From Pseudenterobacter timonensis (GTDB lineage: Bacteria; Pseudomonadota; Gammaproteobacteria; Enterobacterales; Enterobacteriaceae), in contig NZ_FCOP01000007.1 of assembly GCF_900021175.1 (NCBI RefSeq), positions 209,638-273,637 on the forward strand: a stretch of DNA of 64,000 nucleotides, read 5' to 3'. The translations under genes and the position numbers were made by a program. The notes beneath the pieces are model-generated. The model worked only from the letters and a program-made list of their open reading frames with translations, was not told the origin of the DNA and made no database searches. Below, one piece after another: positions 47,823-57,980 of the stretch; position 1 is the stretch's first letter; the number at the start of each line of letters is the position of its first letter.

Positions 47823-48128
47823 TCACTCCAGCAGTTTAAGCGCTTTTTCCAGGACGGCATCGCCTTTCATCATGCCGTAATCCATCATATCGATTACGGC
47901 CACCTTTTTACCCAGCGGCTCCGCCTGCGCCTGCAGTTTGGCCTGCTCGTATTTCACCTGTGGCCCCAGGAGAACGATATCGGCTGTGGCGATGTTTTCC
48001 TTAAACTCCGCAACCGGCACGGCTTTAATCGTGACTTCAACCCCTTTCTTCTGAGCGGCATCTTTCATACGTTGAACCAGCATGCTGGTTGACATTCCCG
48101 CTGCACAGCATAAAACGATGTTCTTCAT
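47823..48128 (-). CDS. PTS lactose/cellobiose-type EIIB component
   Basis: 101-residue IIB protein. The phosphocysteine loop CAAGMSTSMLV gives the active Cys8 by alignment with ChbB (CSAGMSTSLLV); VLLGPQVKYE is the second family motif. Receives phosphate from IIA (next gene, 3 bp downstream) and normally hands it to the sugar on a IIC domain, which is absent here. GAGG lies 6 nt before the ATG. A -35/-10 pair and a CRP site lie upstream. Without IIC it may serve a permease encoded elsewhere or act in signalling. Confidence 0.9.
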   Translation of the reverse strand: MKNIVLCCAAGMSTSMLVQRMKDAAQKKGVEVTIKAVPVAEFKENIATADIVLLGPQVKYEQAKLQAQAEPLGKKVAVIDMMDYGMMKGDAVLEKALKLLE

Positions 48129-48158
48129 AATCAGCCTCGATGTACATGTGTCTAAGGA

Positions 48159-48220
48159 TAATTAGCCCGTGCGGAGCGCGACAACAATCGCTTTGCGATG
48201 ATTGTGTGCCAGGCATCACA
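48159..48220 (-). promoter_or_regulatory. Promoter and class I CRP site of the PTS IIB/IIA pair
   Basis: On the minus strand: TTGTTG -35 (48187-48182), 17-bp spacer, TAATTA -10 (48164-48159). A CRP-like site TGTGA-TGCCTG-GCACA (48220-48205) matches 9 of 10 consensus half-site bases and is centred near -60 from the predicted start, the spacing of class I activation. Confidence 0.75.
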
Positions 48221-48237
48221 AAGAAAGGTCTATTTTT

Positions 48238-48285
48238 ATGAAACCGGTTACAATTTTGCCTGCAACGGCAGAAAGCCTGTTGTAA
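48238..48285 (+). CDS. Possible 15-codon mini-ORF ending in a hairpin
   Basis: ATG 48238 encodes MKPVTILPATAESLL, with AAGAAAGG nine bases upstream. Its stop codon falls in a terminator-like hairpin. No homologue is recognised, no clear plus-strand promoter is seen, and both neighbours are on the minus strand, so it may be chance. Confidence 0.25.
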   Translation: MKPVTILPATAESLL

Positions 48286-48298
48286 CAGGCTTTTTTAT
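48273..48298. terminator. Hairpin with T-run between the diguanylate cyclase and PTS genes
   Basis: 8-bp stem AAGCCTGT/ACAGGCTT with a TGTA loop; six T follow the first two stem-end T on the plus strand, only three on the minus strand. It is placed to end minus-strand transcription of the GGDEF gene, but its polarity is better for a plus-strand transcript. Confidence 0.65.
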
Positions 48299-48308
48299 CC
48301 GCGAACGA

Positions 48309-49850
48309 TCAGCGGGAAGTGACAGAAAGGATACGATCTTTACCCTGTCGTTTAGCCGTGTACAACGCTTCGTCAACGCTGCTGAGGAGATTTTCCAGCG
48401 GTTCAAACTGCCACTCGCCATAGCCTGCGCTAAAGGTTACCTGCAGCCCTTTTTCACGCCAGCTTCGCGCCGCCACGCGCTGGCGCCACGCTTCCAGCAG
48501 GGGGCAGGCCTCATGCATTTGCGATGCGGTAAAGATGACCGCAAACTCTTCTCCGCCATAGCGGTAGAGAGCGACATTGTGCGGATGAAAAATTTTAAGC
48601 CCTTCATGGGCGATATGGCGCAGCACGACATCACCGGTGAGATGCCCCCAGGTATCGTTGATAAACTTAAAGTTATCGACATCGACCAGCGCCAGGATAA
48701 ATGGTTGATGATCGTTCATCAGCGCCGCGATATCGCTGTCAAAGGCGCGACGGTTCTTACAGCCGGTCAGAGCATCATGGGTCGCCTGCCGGGCATAAGC
48801 CTGTTCGCGCGCTTTGCTGGATTCGATCGCCTTGCTGAGCATCGCCTCCAGACGCGGTACGCGATTTACTTCTCCGGTTTTAATGGCCTGGATGATATTC
48901 ATTAGCACCGTGCGCGAGGCGTGGCGCAGATAGAGCCCGAACAGCACAATGACGAAGGCGGCCAGCGCAAAACCCCAGATCACCATCGTGGTGGCATGGC
49001 GGGTGAGGTTATTCAGCGTAGCGTCGGAGACCCGGTAGATGACAAACCAGTCGGGATTGGTGAATGAGTAATAGTAATACCATTCCCGGCTCTCTGGATC
49101 GTAAATATGCCCTTCGCCGCTGGTCATTTTTTCCATCAGGGTGTCGCTGACGTAGCGTTTAAAGAGCGCTCCCGTATTGGGATGCAGCACCACCCGGCCG
49201 TCACGCTCCACAATGAAAAACTCTCCCTGCGTTGGCGCCGCCATATGACGCAGGGTATAACCCATGGCGGCGAGATCGAGATGAAACGCGAGGCTTCCTT
49301 TCAGCCTGCCGCCCGCCGTAATAACCGGTTTGTAGACGGTCACCGTCGGTTGGTGAGTAAAGTTATCCATGTAGACGCGGGTATAACGATTGAAAGTGCT
49401 GGCTTCAGCCTGTACCACATACCAGGGCGAGCGACGGACATCAAACCGCTTATTCGCATCGGTTGCGGATACTTCTGGTGCGCGTAAGTAATGCCCTCGG
49501 GTATCCGCCAGCGAGATGGATGAAACGGCGGGCATCAGGGTTTGCAGCTGCATCAGGAGCTGCAAACCGCGCCCGGGATCGCGGTTGATCGTCTCCTCCA
49601 GCCGATCGTCGACGGAAAAGAAGTTGGCTGCGCGGGCCAGGATATAGTCGTTCTCACGCAGAATCGACTCGGTGTAATTTACCGCCAGGTTATGGGTGAA
49701 TTTATGGTTAATCTCGTGATAATTCTCAAGAACATCATTTCTCTGAGTAAGAGTGATAAATACAGCAATAAGCAGAAAGCTGAAAAAGATGCCTGCAAAA
49801 CTCACCAGAATCGGCGTGGTAAAAGAGAGTTTTCTGCTGTGAAATGCCAT
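48309..49850 (-). CDS. Membrane-bound diguanylate cyclase (CACHE-GGDEF)
   Basis: 513-residue sensor that probably makes cyclic di-GMP. TM1 is at about residues 12-34, a periplasmic dCACHE-type sensor at about 40-285 (RRSPWYVVQAEA; YKPVITAGGRLKGSLAFHLD), TM2 at 289-308, then a GGDEF domain from about 355 with DALTGCKNRRAF, DVDNFKFINDTWGH and an active-site GGEEF at 432-436. The inhibitory I-site RxxD is absent (PHNV at that place), so product inhibition at that site is unlikely. Single gene between PTS IIB and thiH; the ligand is unknown. No E. coli K-12 gene at this locus. Confidence 0.9.
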   Translation of the reverse strand: MAFHSRKLSFTTPILVSFAGIFFSFLLIAVFITLTQRNDVLENYHEINHKFTHNLAVNYTESILRENDYILARAANFFSVDDRLEETINRDPGRGLQLLMQLQTLMPAVSSISLADTRGHYLRAPEVSATDANKRFDVRRSPWYVVQAEASTFNRYTRVYMDNFTHQPTVTVYKPVITAGGRLKGSLAFHLDLAAMGYTLRHMAAPTQGEFFIVERDGRVVLHPNTGALFKRYVSDTLMEKMTSGEGHIYDPESREWYYYYSFTNPDWFVIYRVSDATLNNLTRHATTMVIWGFALAAFVIVLFGLYLRHASRTVLMNIIQAIKTGEVNRVPRLEAMLSKAIESSKAREQAYARQATHDALTGCKNRRAFDSDIAALMNDHQPFILALVDVDNFKFINDTWGHLTGDVVLRHIAHEGLKIFHPHNVALYRYGGEEFAVIFTASQMHEACPLLEAWRQRVAARSWREKGLQVTFSAGYGEWQFEPLENLLSSVDEALYTAKRQGKDRILSVTSR

Positions 49851-50151
49851 GAATTGCCTATCAGTCCTGAAGAAAAACAGATGAAAAGAGAAGGCTAACC
49901 CCGGTTGTCCGCTAACGAGGCGTATCTATTATAAGCACCGTCAATTTGTTCAAAATGATTTATCTTAAGAACATTCTAAATAATCCCGATTTTTCGGAGG
50001 GCAGGGCGAAACGAGGAAGAAGCTTTTTCGCCCTGGTCAGCATCCGTTGCTGACGACGAGAGAATAAAAACGCGGGCCGTACCGGACAACGACCCGTTGC
50101 AGGCTTTGCGTCGCGGCTCGACAGTTTTTTATCCTTTTACCGCCGCATTCA
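49851..50151. promoter_or_regulatory. Region between thiH and the diguanylate cyclase gene
   Basis: 301 bp without a gene. On the minus strand a TATAAT (49933-49928) is the probable -10 of the cyclase gene. The part next to thiH holds several hairpins: AGGGCGAAA/TTTTCGCCCT (about 50003-50034) and GTCAGCA/TGCTGAC (about 50037-50055). They probably end the thi message, but none has a clean T-run. Confidence 0.6.
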
Positions 50152-51282
50152 TCACGTTTGCGAGCTGCGTCCCAGCCAGCCGTCCCAGTCTTTCCAGACC
50201 GGCTGTAACCCCTGAGCTGCCAGCGCCTTCGCGACAGCGTCGGGCGTTCGCCCATCGTGCGGAGCAAATTGTTCCAGTTCAGGGCGGTTATCGGCATAGC
50301 CGCCGGGCTGCGTTTTCGAGAAGGCGCTGACGTTATTGATGGCCAGCGGTACGACGCTGTCGCGAAAAGCCGGGGATTCACGCGTGGAGAGAGAAAGCTC
50401 CACTTCCGGGGCGAAGAGGCGAAACGCGCAGATCGTCTGTACCAGCTGGCGCTCATCCATCAGCGATGCCGGTTCGATACCGCCCGCGCAGGGACGCAGA
50501 CGCGGAAAGGAGACGGAATAGCGGCTCTGCCAGTAATGCTGCTGCAGCCACAGCAGATGCTCCGCCACCATATAATTATCCACGCGCCAGCTGTCGGAAA
50601 GGCCCGTCAGCGCGCCAAGCCCAATCTTATCAATGCCCGCCTTGCCCAGCCGATCGGGGGTTTCCAGCCGGAAAATGAAATCCTGCTTTTTCCCCTTCAG
50701 ATGGTGGCGGGCGTAGGTCGCCTGATGATAGGTCTCCTGGTAGACCATCACTCCATCCAGCCCCAGGTTTTTTAGCTCCGCATATTCCGCCGTGGAAAGC
50801 GGCTGCACCTCCATATGCAGCGAGGCGAAACGGCGGCGAATGGCCGGGATATGCTGGCGAAAATAATCCATTCCCACCTTTGCCTGGTGCTCGCCGGTCA
50901 CCAGCAGCAGATGCTCAAATCCCATTTCGCGGATCGCCGTACATTCCCGGGCGATATCGTCAGCATCAAGCGTTTTGCGCCTGATGCGATTGCTCATGGA
51001 GAAGCCGCAGTAGGTGCAGTCATTAGCGCACAGGTTAGAAAGATAGAGTGGCACGTAAAAGCTCACCGTATTGCCGAACCGCTGGCGGGTCAGACGGCGG
51101 GCCTTTTGCGCCATGGGTTCCAGCCAGTCGCTGGCGGCCGGGGAGAGTAGCGCCATCATATCGTCGCGCGTCAGGCGGCGGGCGTTAAGGGCGCGCTCCA
51201 CGTCGGCGGAGGTGGCTGTGTTGATTTTAAGCCGGATGTCGTCCCAGTCGAGCTCTCTCCAGCGGTCGGTAAAGGTCAGCAT
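50152..51282 (-). CDS. thiH: 2-iminoacetate synthase ThiH
   Basis: Radical SAM enzyme that cleaves tyrosine to give dehydroglycine for the thiazole ring of thiamine. The [4Fe-4S] motif CxxxCxxC (CANDCTYC) gives Cys85, Cys89 and Cys92, as in E. coli. ATG 51282 (MLTFTDRW) is chosen, with GGAGG seven bases upstream, over a TTG one codon earlier; this gives 376 residues against 377 in E. coli. The start overlaps the thiG stop by one base (TGATG). Last gene of the operon. Confidence 0.96.
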   Translation of the reverse strand: MLTFTDRWRELDWDDIRLKINTATSADVERALNARRLTRDDMMALLSPAASDWLEPMAQKARRLTRQRFGNTVSFYVPLYLSNLCANDCTYCGFSMSNRIRRKTLDADDIARECTAIREMGFEHLLLVTGEHQAKVGMDYFRQHIPAIRRRFASLHMEVQPLSTAEYAELKNLGLDGVMVYQETYHQATYARHHLKGKKQDFIFRLETPDRLGKAGIDKIGLGALTGLSDSWRVDNYMVAEHLLWLQQHYWQSRYSVSFPRLRPCAGGIEPASLMDERQLVQTICAFRLFAPEVELSLSTRESPAFRDSVVPLAINNVSAFSKTQPGGYADNRPELEQFAPHDGRTPDAVAKALAAQGLQPVWKDWDGWLGRSSQT

Positions 51283-52049
51283 CAAAACGCCTCCAGAAAG
51301 CCGGTCAGCGGGCTGGTGGCCCGGGCCTCAAAACCGTGTGCGCCTGGCCCCGCCTCACGCGCCAGCACGCCCGCCTCGACGGCCAGCCGGAAGGCCCGGG
51401 CCATGGCTACCGGGTCGTTCGCCACCGCAATGGCGGTATTCACCAGCACCGCGTCGGCGCCCATCTCCAGCGCCTGCGTCGCCTGGCTCGGCACGCCAAT
51501 CCCGGCGTCAATAACCACCGGCACTGTTGCTTGCTCAATAATAATTTCCAGCATCGCGCGGGTCTCCAGCCCCCGGTTGGAGCCAATCGGCGCGCCGAGC
51601 GGCATCACCGCCGCGCAGCCCGCCTCCTCGAGCCGTTTGCAGAGCACCGGATCGGCGCCGCAATAGGGGAGGACGGTAAAGCCCTCTTTTACCAGCCGCT
51701 CAGCCGCTTTTAGCGTCTCGATGGGATCGGGCAACAGCCAGCGGGCATCGGGATGGATCTCCAGCTTCAGCCAGTGTGTGCCGAGTGCTTCCCGCGCCAG
51801 CCGCGCGGCAAAGAGCGCCTCTTCGGCGGTTTTCGCGCCGGAGGTGTTAGGCAGTAGCGTCACCCCGGCTTCCAGCAGCGGCGCAAGGATCGCGTCGCTG
51901 TGGTTACGCAGATCCACGCGCTTTAGCGCCAGCGTCACCAGCTCGCTGCCGCTTTCCCGAATGGCATCGACCATCAGCTGCGATGAGGCGAATTTTCCCG
52001 TGCCGGTAAACAGATGCGAGGTAAAAGTTTTATCCGCAATACGTAACAT
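51282..52049 (-). CDS. thiG: Thiazole synthase ThiG
   Basis: 255-residue TIM-barrel enzyme that condenses deoxyxylulose 5-phosphate, dehydroglycine and ThiS thiocarboxylate into thiazole phosphate. [20 protein letters not shown] and [16 protein letters not shown] match the family, including the Schiff-base Lys region (LKLEIHPD). It starts 1 bp after thiS (TGATATG). Confidence 0.97.
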   Translation of the reverse strand: MLRIADKTFTSHLFTGTGKFASSQLMVDAIRESGSELVTLALKRVDLRNHSDAILAPLLEAGVTLLPNTSGAKTAEEALFAARLAREALGTHWLKLEIHPDARWLLPDPIETLKAAERLVKEGFTVLPYCGADPVLCKRLEEAGCAAVMPLGAPIGSNRGLETRAMLEIIIEQATVPVVIDAGIGVPSQATQALEMGADAVLVNTAIAVANDPVAMARAFRLAVEAGVLAREAGPGAHGFEARATSPLTGFLEAF

Positions 52050-52050
52050 A

Positions 52051-52251
52051 TCAGCCCCCTGCAATAACCTGAAAAAGCAGGAGATTATCGCCTTCGCGTA
52101 CCTGCTGAATCTCCCACCGCTCGCGCGGCAGGATCTGTTGATTAAGCGCCAGCGCTGTTCCCGGCCTGAGCTGGCGAAGCTGGTCGAGCAGTACCGCGAC
52201 GGTAAACCCGTCCACACACTGCATCGGTTCGTCGTTAAACCAGATTTGCAT
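52051..52251 (-). CDS. thiS: Sulfur carrier protein ThiS
   Basis: 66-residue ubiquitin-like carrier ending in the obligatory GlyGly (LLFQVIAGG), which is adenylated by ThiF and made into a thiocarboxylate. Same length as in E. coli. The start at 52251 lies within the last codons of thiF (17-bp overlap). Confidence 0.97.
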   Translation of the reverse strand: MQIWFNDEPMQCVDGFTVAVLLDQLRQLRPGTALALNQQILPRERWEIQQVREGDNLLLFQVIAGG

Positions 52252-52990
52252 GATGACCTCCGCATACCGGACAACCCTCTGCCCGCTGCAGCGCCAGCTG
52301 GCGCCAGCTTCCTGCGCGGGCATCGAACAGGCGAAGCTGGTTGCGCGGCGTGGCCATACCGCTGAGCAGCGTAATCGCCTCCAGCGCCTGTAGCGTACCC
52401 ATCAGGCCCACCACAGGGCCAAGCACGCCTGCGGTGCGGCAGTTGCGCTGCGGCTCTGCGTCATCTGGCCACAGGCAGCGATAGCAGCCCTGGCGCCAGG
52501 GCGGCGTCAGCACCATTACCTGCCCGCCCAGCCCCACCGCGCTGGCCGTAATCAGCGGCGTGTTGGTCGCCACGCAGGCAACGTTGATCGCCTGTCGGGT
52601 GGCTATGTTGTCGGTGCAGTCCAGCACGACGTCCGCCTCCGCCACCTGCTGGCGCAAGGTCTCCCCTGCCAGTTTTTCCTGCATTGCCAGCAGGCGGATG
52701 GCCGGGTTGAACGCCGCCAGCCTTGTCCGGGCGGCCTGGGCTTTCGGTGTGGCGATATCCTCCATGGTGTAGAGGATCTGCCGTTGCAGGTTGCTAAGAT
52801 GTACCTCGTCATCATCTGCCAGTACCAGCGTGCCGACGCCCGCGCCCGCCAGATAGAGCGCCGCAGGGGCGCCTAAACCACCCAGTCCGACAATCAGCAC
52901 CCGGCTGGCCAGCAGCCTTTGCTGACCGTCAATGGCGATATCCTCCAGCAGGATCTGCCGGCTGTAGCGCATGAAATCGCTGTCATTCAT
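52235..52990 (-). CDS. thiF: ThiS adenylyltransferase ThiF
   Basis: 251-residue E1-like enzyme: nucleotide loop GLGGLGAP near residue 35, zinc Cys pairs CYRC and CPVC, and the sulfur-transfer Cys in NCRTAGVLG. Same length as in E. coli. ATG 52990 overlaps the thiE 3' end by 8 bp. Confidence 0.97.
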   Translation of the reverse strand: MNDSDFMRYSRQILLEDIAIDGQQRLLASRVLIVGLGGLGAPAALYLAGAGVGTLVLADDDEVHLSNLQRQILYTMEDIATPKAQAARTRLAAFNPAIRLLAMQEKLAGETLRQQVAEADVVLDCTDNIATRQAINVACVATNTPLITASAVGLGGQVMVLTPPWRQGCYRCLWPDDAEPQRNCRTAGVLGPVVGLMGTLQALEAITLLSGMATPRNQLRLFDARAGSWRQLALQRAEGCPVCGGHHANLV

Positions 52991-53617
52991 CGCCCACCCC
53001 CGCCAGTTCCAGCAGCCGCGCCGTGGCCGCCCGCCAGTCGTGAGCCTGGGTAATGGCGCTGACCACCGCGATGCTGCCCACGCCCGTTGCCAGTACGTCA
53101 TGCGCGCGTTGCAGGCTGATGCCGCCGATGGCGACGGTAGGGTAATCCTCAAGACGCTGAACATGACGCGCCAGTTGCGCCAGCCCCTGCGGGGAGGAGG
53201 GCATCTGTTTGGTTTGCGTCGCAAAGACGTGGCCGAGAGCGATATAGGAAGGGCGGGCCGCCAGCGCTACGTCGATCTCCATATCGTCATGGGTCGAGAC
53301 GCCCAGGCGTAAACCCGCCTCGCGAATCGCCTTAAGGTCGGTAGTTTGTAGATCCTCCTGACCGAGATGGACGCCGTACGCCTGATGCTTTATCGCCAGC
53401 CGCCAGTAATCATTAATAAACAGCCGGGCGTTATAGCGCTGTCCCAGCGCGATGGCGGCCACTACATCGGCTTCCACCTCATCGTCGCGCTTATCTTTGA
53501 TGCGCAGCTGGAGGGTGCGCACGCCAGCATCCAGCAGGCGCTCGATCCACACCACGCTCTCCACTACCGGGTAAAGCCCCAGGCGAAAGGGAACCGGCGG
53601 ATAATCGGGCTGATACA

Positions 53618-53618
<1 letters not shown>
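52983..53618 (-). CDS. thiE: Thiamine phosphate synthase ThiE
   Basis: 211-residue TIM barrel that joins the pyrimidine and thiazole halves to give thiamine phosphate. Family motifs [17 protein letters not shown] and [11 protein letters not shown] are present. Its start overlaps the thiC stop (TAATG). Confidence 0.97.
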
Positions 53619-55516
<1,898 letters not shown>

Positions 55517-55601
55517 TCATTCCAAAAGTGAAGGATATGGCTTGCCAGACGACGGATGAAGCAAGAGGAGATCGCCCGCAGGCGATGCAACAGCTGATTG
55601 A

Positions 55602-55690
55602 CTCTTGTTCCCTTCGCAGGTATTAGCCTGATCAGGTTCCGCGGATCCCGAATTAACGGTCTCAGCCCGAATGGGCACTCCGACAAGAAA
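55602..55690 (-). promoter_or_regulatory. TPP riboswitch (thi box) of the thiC operon
   Basis: On the minus strand the conserved CTGAGA (55665-55660), AACCTGATCAGG (55638-55627) and the closing TTCTTGT / ACAAGAG stem are all present, and almost every base agrees with the E. coli thiC leader. Thiamine pyrophosphate binding should shut off thiC expression. A stem ATCGCC/GGCGAT (55571-55586) just downstream is a candidate part of the expression platform. Confidence 0.96.
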
Positions 55691-55711
55691 AGGCTCCTGC
55701 AGAGCAGGAGC
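55688..55711 (-). terminator. Hairpin at the 5' end of the thiC leader / 3' end of rsd
   Basis: 8-bp stem GCTCCTGC/GCAGGAGC with TCT loop followed by CTTTTCTT on the minus strand, 35 bp after the rsd stop. It can end rsd transcripts and would also be the first structure of thiC mRNA. Confidence 0.75.
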
Positions 55712-55720
55712 GGTGTTTGT

Positions 55721-55749
55721 AAATTACGCGTTAATGATTAAGAACTCAA
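55721..55749 (-). promoter_or_regulatory. Probable thiC promoter
   Basis: TTGAGT (55749-55744), 17-bp spacer, TAATTT (55726-55721), read on the minus strand. The -35 overlaps the rsd stop codon and the predicted start is just upstream of the hairpin and riboswitch. Confidence 0.6.
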
Positions 55750-55976
55750 GCGGGTCGCACCATGTTCTCTTCGTTGCTGGCGTTAAGCGGATTCGCCAGC
55801 GCCAGAACAATCAGGGCATCTTCCAGCGTAAAGCGCTCTTCCAGCGCCTCGCCCAGATCGGATAACGCCTGCTGAAACTCCAGATAGTTATCGTGATCGA
55901 TGGCGTTCTCCAGCGTGGAGTCGTAATAATCCATGATGCGCTGGGTATTGGCTTCCAGCTGAGGAAAAATATTGGC
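55746..55976 (-). pseudogene. rsd: 5'-truncated rsd (anti-sigma-70 factor) remnant
   Basis: Only the C-terminal part of Rsd remains, about 76 codons from IFPQLEANTQRIMDYYDST to the natural stop; E. coli Rsd is 158 residues. Upstream of it there are only about 118 bp before nudC, too few for the missing 90 or so codons in any frame, and what is there does not resemble Rsd. The open frame continues to a TTG near 56078, but the only in-frame ATG is within the remnant (IMDYYD). The lost part carries most of the sigma-70 domain 4 contacts, so the gene is probably non-functional. The truncated end has no frame disruption, so a deletion rather than point decay is inferred. Confidence 0.8.
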
Positions 55977-56094
55977 ACCGGCAAAATTCGGGCTGCTCCC
56001 TTTTTGACTCCGCAAGTTTAAGATTAAAAGCTGCCCACCAAATGTAAGAATAATGTTACCAACATGCCTGTGAAGCAAAGGTTGTGCAATAGAT

Positions 56095-56868
56095 ATGGAT
56101 CGTATAATTGAAAAATCAGATCGTGGCTGGTGGATCGTCAGCCATGAACAAAAATTATGGATGCCCGGCGGAGATTTACCATACGGCGAGGCTGTAAATT
56201 TCGATCTTGTGGGCCAGCACGCACGCGTAATCGGGGAATGGCAGGGCGAGCCGGTGTGGTTGATCCAGCAGGCGCGTCGCCAGGAGATGGGATCGCTTCG
56301 TCAGCTACTGGATCGGGATCCCGGCCTGTTTCAGCTGGCGGGACGCGGCGTGCAGCTGGCTGAATTTTACCGCTCGCATAAGTTCTGCGGCTATTGCGGC
56401 CACCCCATGCATCCGAGCAAAACCGAGTGGGCGATGCTCTGCGGCCACTGCCGTGAGCGCTACTACCCGCAAATCGCGCCGTGCATCATCGTCGCCATCC
56501 GTCGGGAGGATTCCATCCTGCTGGCGCAACATACCCGCCATCGCAACGGTATTCATACCGTACTGGCCGGCTTCGTTGAAGTGGGCGAGACGCTGGAGCA
56601 GACGGTAGCCCGCGAGGTGATGGAAGAGAGCGGCATCAAAGTCAAAAATCTGCGCTATGTCACCTCGCAGCCGTGGCCCTTCCCGCAGTCGCTGATGACC
56701 GCCTTTATGGCGGAGTATGAGAGCGGGGATATCGTTATCGATCCGAAAGAGCTGCTGGAGGCGAACTGGTATCGCTACGACGATCTACCGCTGTTACCGC
56801 CGCCGGGCACCGTGGCGCGGCGCTTAATTGAAGATACGGTGGCGCTGTGTCGGGCAGAGTATGAGTGA
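56095..56868 (+). CDS. nudC: NAD-capped RNA hydrolase NudC
   Basis: 257 residues as in E. coli; removes NAD caps from RNA 5' ends and hydrolyses NADH. The zinc site CGYC...CGHC is at about residues 98-119 and the Nudix box ([20 protein letters not shown]) at about 160-182. It starts [13 protein letters not shown]. Its upstream spacing is shortened by the rsd deletion, but the bases nearest the start look intact. Followed after 38 bp by hemE. Confidence 0.97.
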   Translation: MDRIIEKSDRGWWIVSHEQKLWMPGGDLPYGEAVNFDLVGQHARVIGEWQGEPVWLIQQARRQEMGSLRQLLDRDPGLFQLAGRGVQLAEFYRSHKFCGYCGHPMHPSKTEWAMLCGHCRERYYPQIAPCIIVAIRREDSILLAQHTRHRNGIHTVLAGFVEVGETLEQTVAREVMEESGIKVKNLRYVTSQPWPFPQSLMTAFMAEYESGDIVIDPKELLEANWYRYDDLPLLPPPGTVARRLIEDTVALCRAEYE

Positions 56869-56906
56869 TGTTACACTAGGCGTCTGACGCATTAAGGAAC
56901 AGCAAA

Positions 56907-57971
56907 ATGACCGAACTGAAGAACGATCGCTATCTGCGTGCGCTGCTGCGCCAGCCCGTGGATGTTACCCCCGTGTGGATGATGCGCCAGGCGGGCCGCT
57001 ATCTGCCGGAGTACAAAGCCACGCGCGCCCAGGCGGGCGATTTTATGTCGCTGTGCAAAAACGCGGAGCTGGCCTGCGAGGTGACCCTCCAGCCGCTGCG
57101 CCGTTACCCGCTGGATGCGGCGATCCTTTTTTCAGACATCCTCACCATCCCTGACGCCATGGGGCTGGGACTCTACTTCGAGACGGGCGAAGGTCCGCGC
57201 TTTACCTCGCCGGTTAAGAACAAAGCGGATGTAGACAAGCTGCCCGTTCCCGACCCGGAGCAGGAGCTGGGGTATGTGATGAACGCGGTACGGACCATTC
57301 GCCGTGAACTGAGGGGGGAGGTGCCGCTGATCGGCTTTTCCGGCAGCCCATGGACGCTGGCGACCTATATGGTGGAAGGCGGCAGCAGCAAGGCTTTTAC
57401 GGTCATCAAGAAGATGATGTACGCCGAGCCGCTGACGCTGCATGCCCTGCTCGATAAGCTGGCGAAAAGCGTTACCCTCTACCTTAACGCCCAAATCAAA
57501 GCGGGCGCGCAGTCGGTCATGATCTTTGACACCTGGGGCGGCGTGTTGACCGGGCGCGACTATCAGCAGTTCTCCCTCTACTACATGCATAAAATCGTCG
57601 ATGGCCTGCTGCGTGAAAACGACGGCCGTCGCGTGCCGGTGACGCTCTTTACCAAAGGGGGCGGCCAGTGGCTGGAGGCGATGGCGCAGACCGGCTGCGA
57701 CGCGCTGGGACTCGACTGGACCACCGATATCGCCGATGCGCGTCGTCGCGTGGGCGACAAGGTGGCGCTGCAAGGCAATATGGATCCGTCTATGCTTTAT
57801 GCAGCGCCCGCCCGCATCGAGGAAGAGGTTGCCACTATACTTGCCGGCTTTGGTCAGGGGGAAGGCCACGTCTTTAACCTGGGCCACGGCATTCATCAGG
57901 ATGTGCCGCCAGAACACGCTGGCGCGTTTGTAGAGGCGGTACACCGACTTTCTGCGCAGTACCACCGCTAA
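56907..57971 (+). CDS. hemE: Uroporphyrinogen decarboxylase HemE
   Basis: Removes four carboxyl groups from uroporphyrinogen III to give coproporphyrinogen III in heme synthesis. 354 residues as in E. coli. The N-terminal signature [15 protein letters not shown] is exact, and [16 protein letters not shown] is the second family signature. AAGGAAC precedes the ATG. nfi follows after 9 bp. Confidence 0.98.
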   Translation: MTELKNDRYLRALLRQPVDVTPVWMMRQAGRYLPEYKATRAQAGDFMSLCKNAELACEVTLQPLRRYPLDAAILFSDILTIPDAMGLGLYFETGEGPRFTSPVKNKADVDKLPVPDPEQELGYVMNAVRTIRRELRGEVPLIGFSGSPWTLATYMVEGGSSKAFTVIKKMMYAEPLTLHALLDKLAKSVTLYLNAQIKAGAQSVMIFDTWGGVLTGRDYQQFSLYYMHKIVDGLLRENDGRRVPVTLFTKGGGQWLEAMAQTGCDALGLDWTTDIADARRRVGDKVALQGNMDPSMLYAAPARIEEEVATILAGFGQGEGHVFNLGHGIHQDVPPEHAGAFVEAVHRLSAQYHR

Positions 57972-57980
57972 GGAGCTGTT

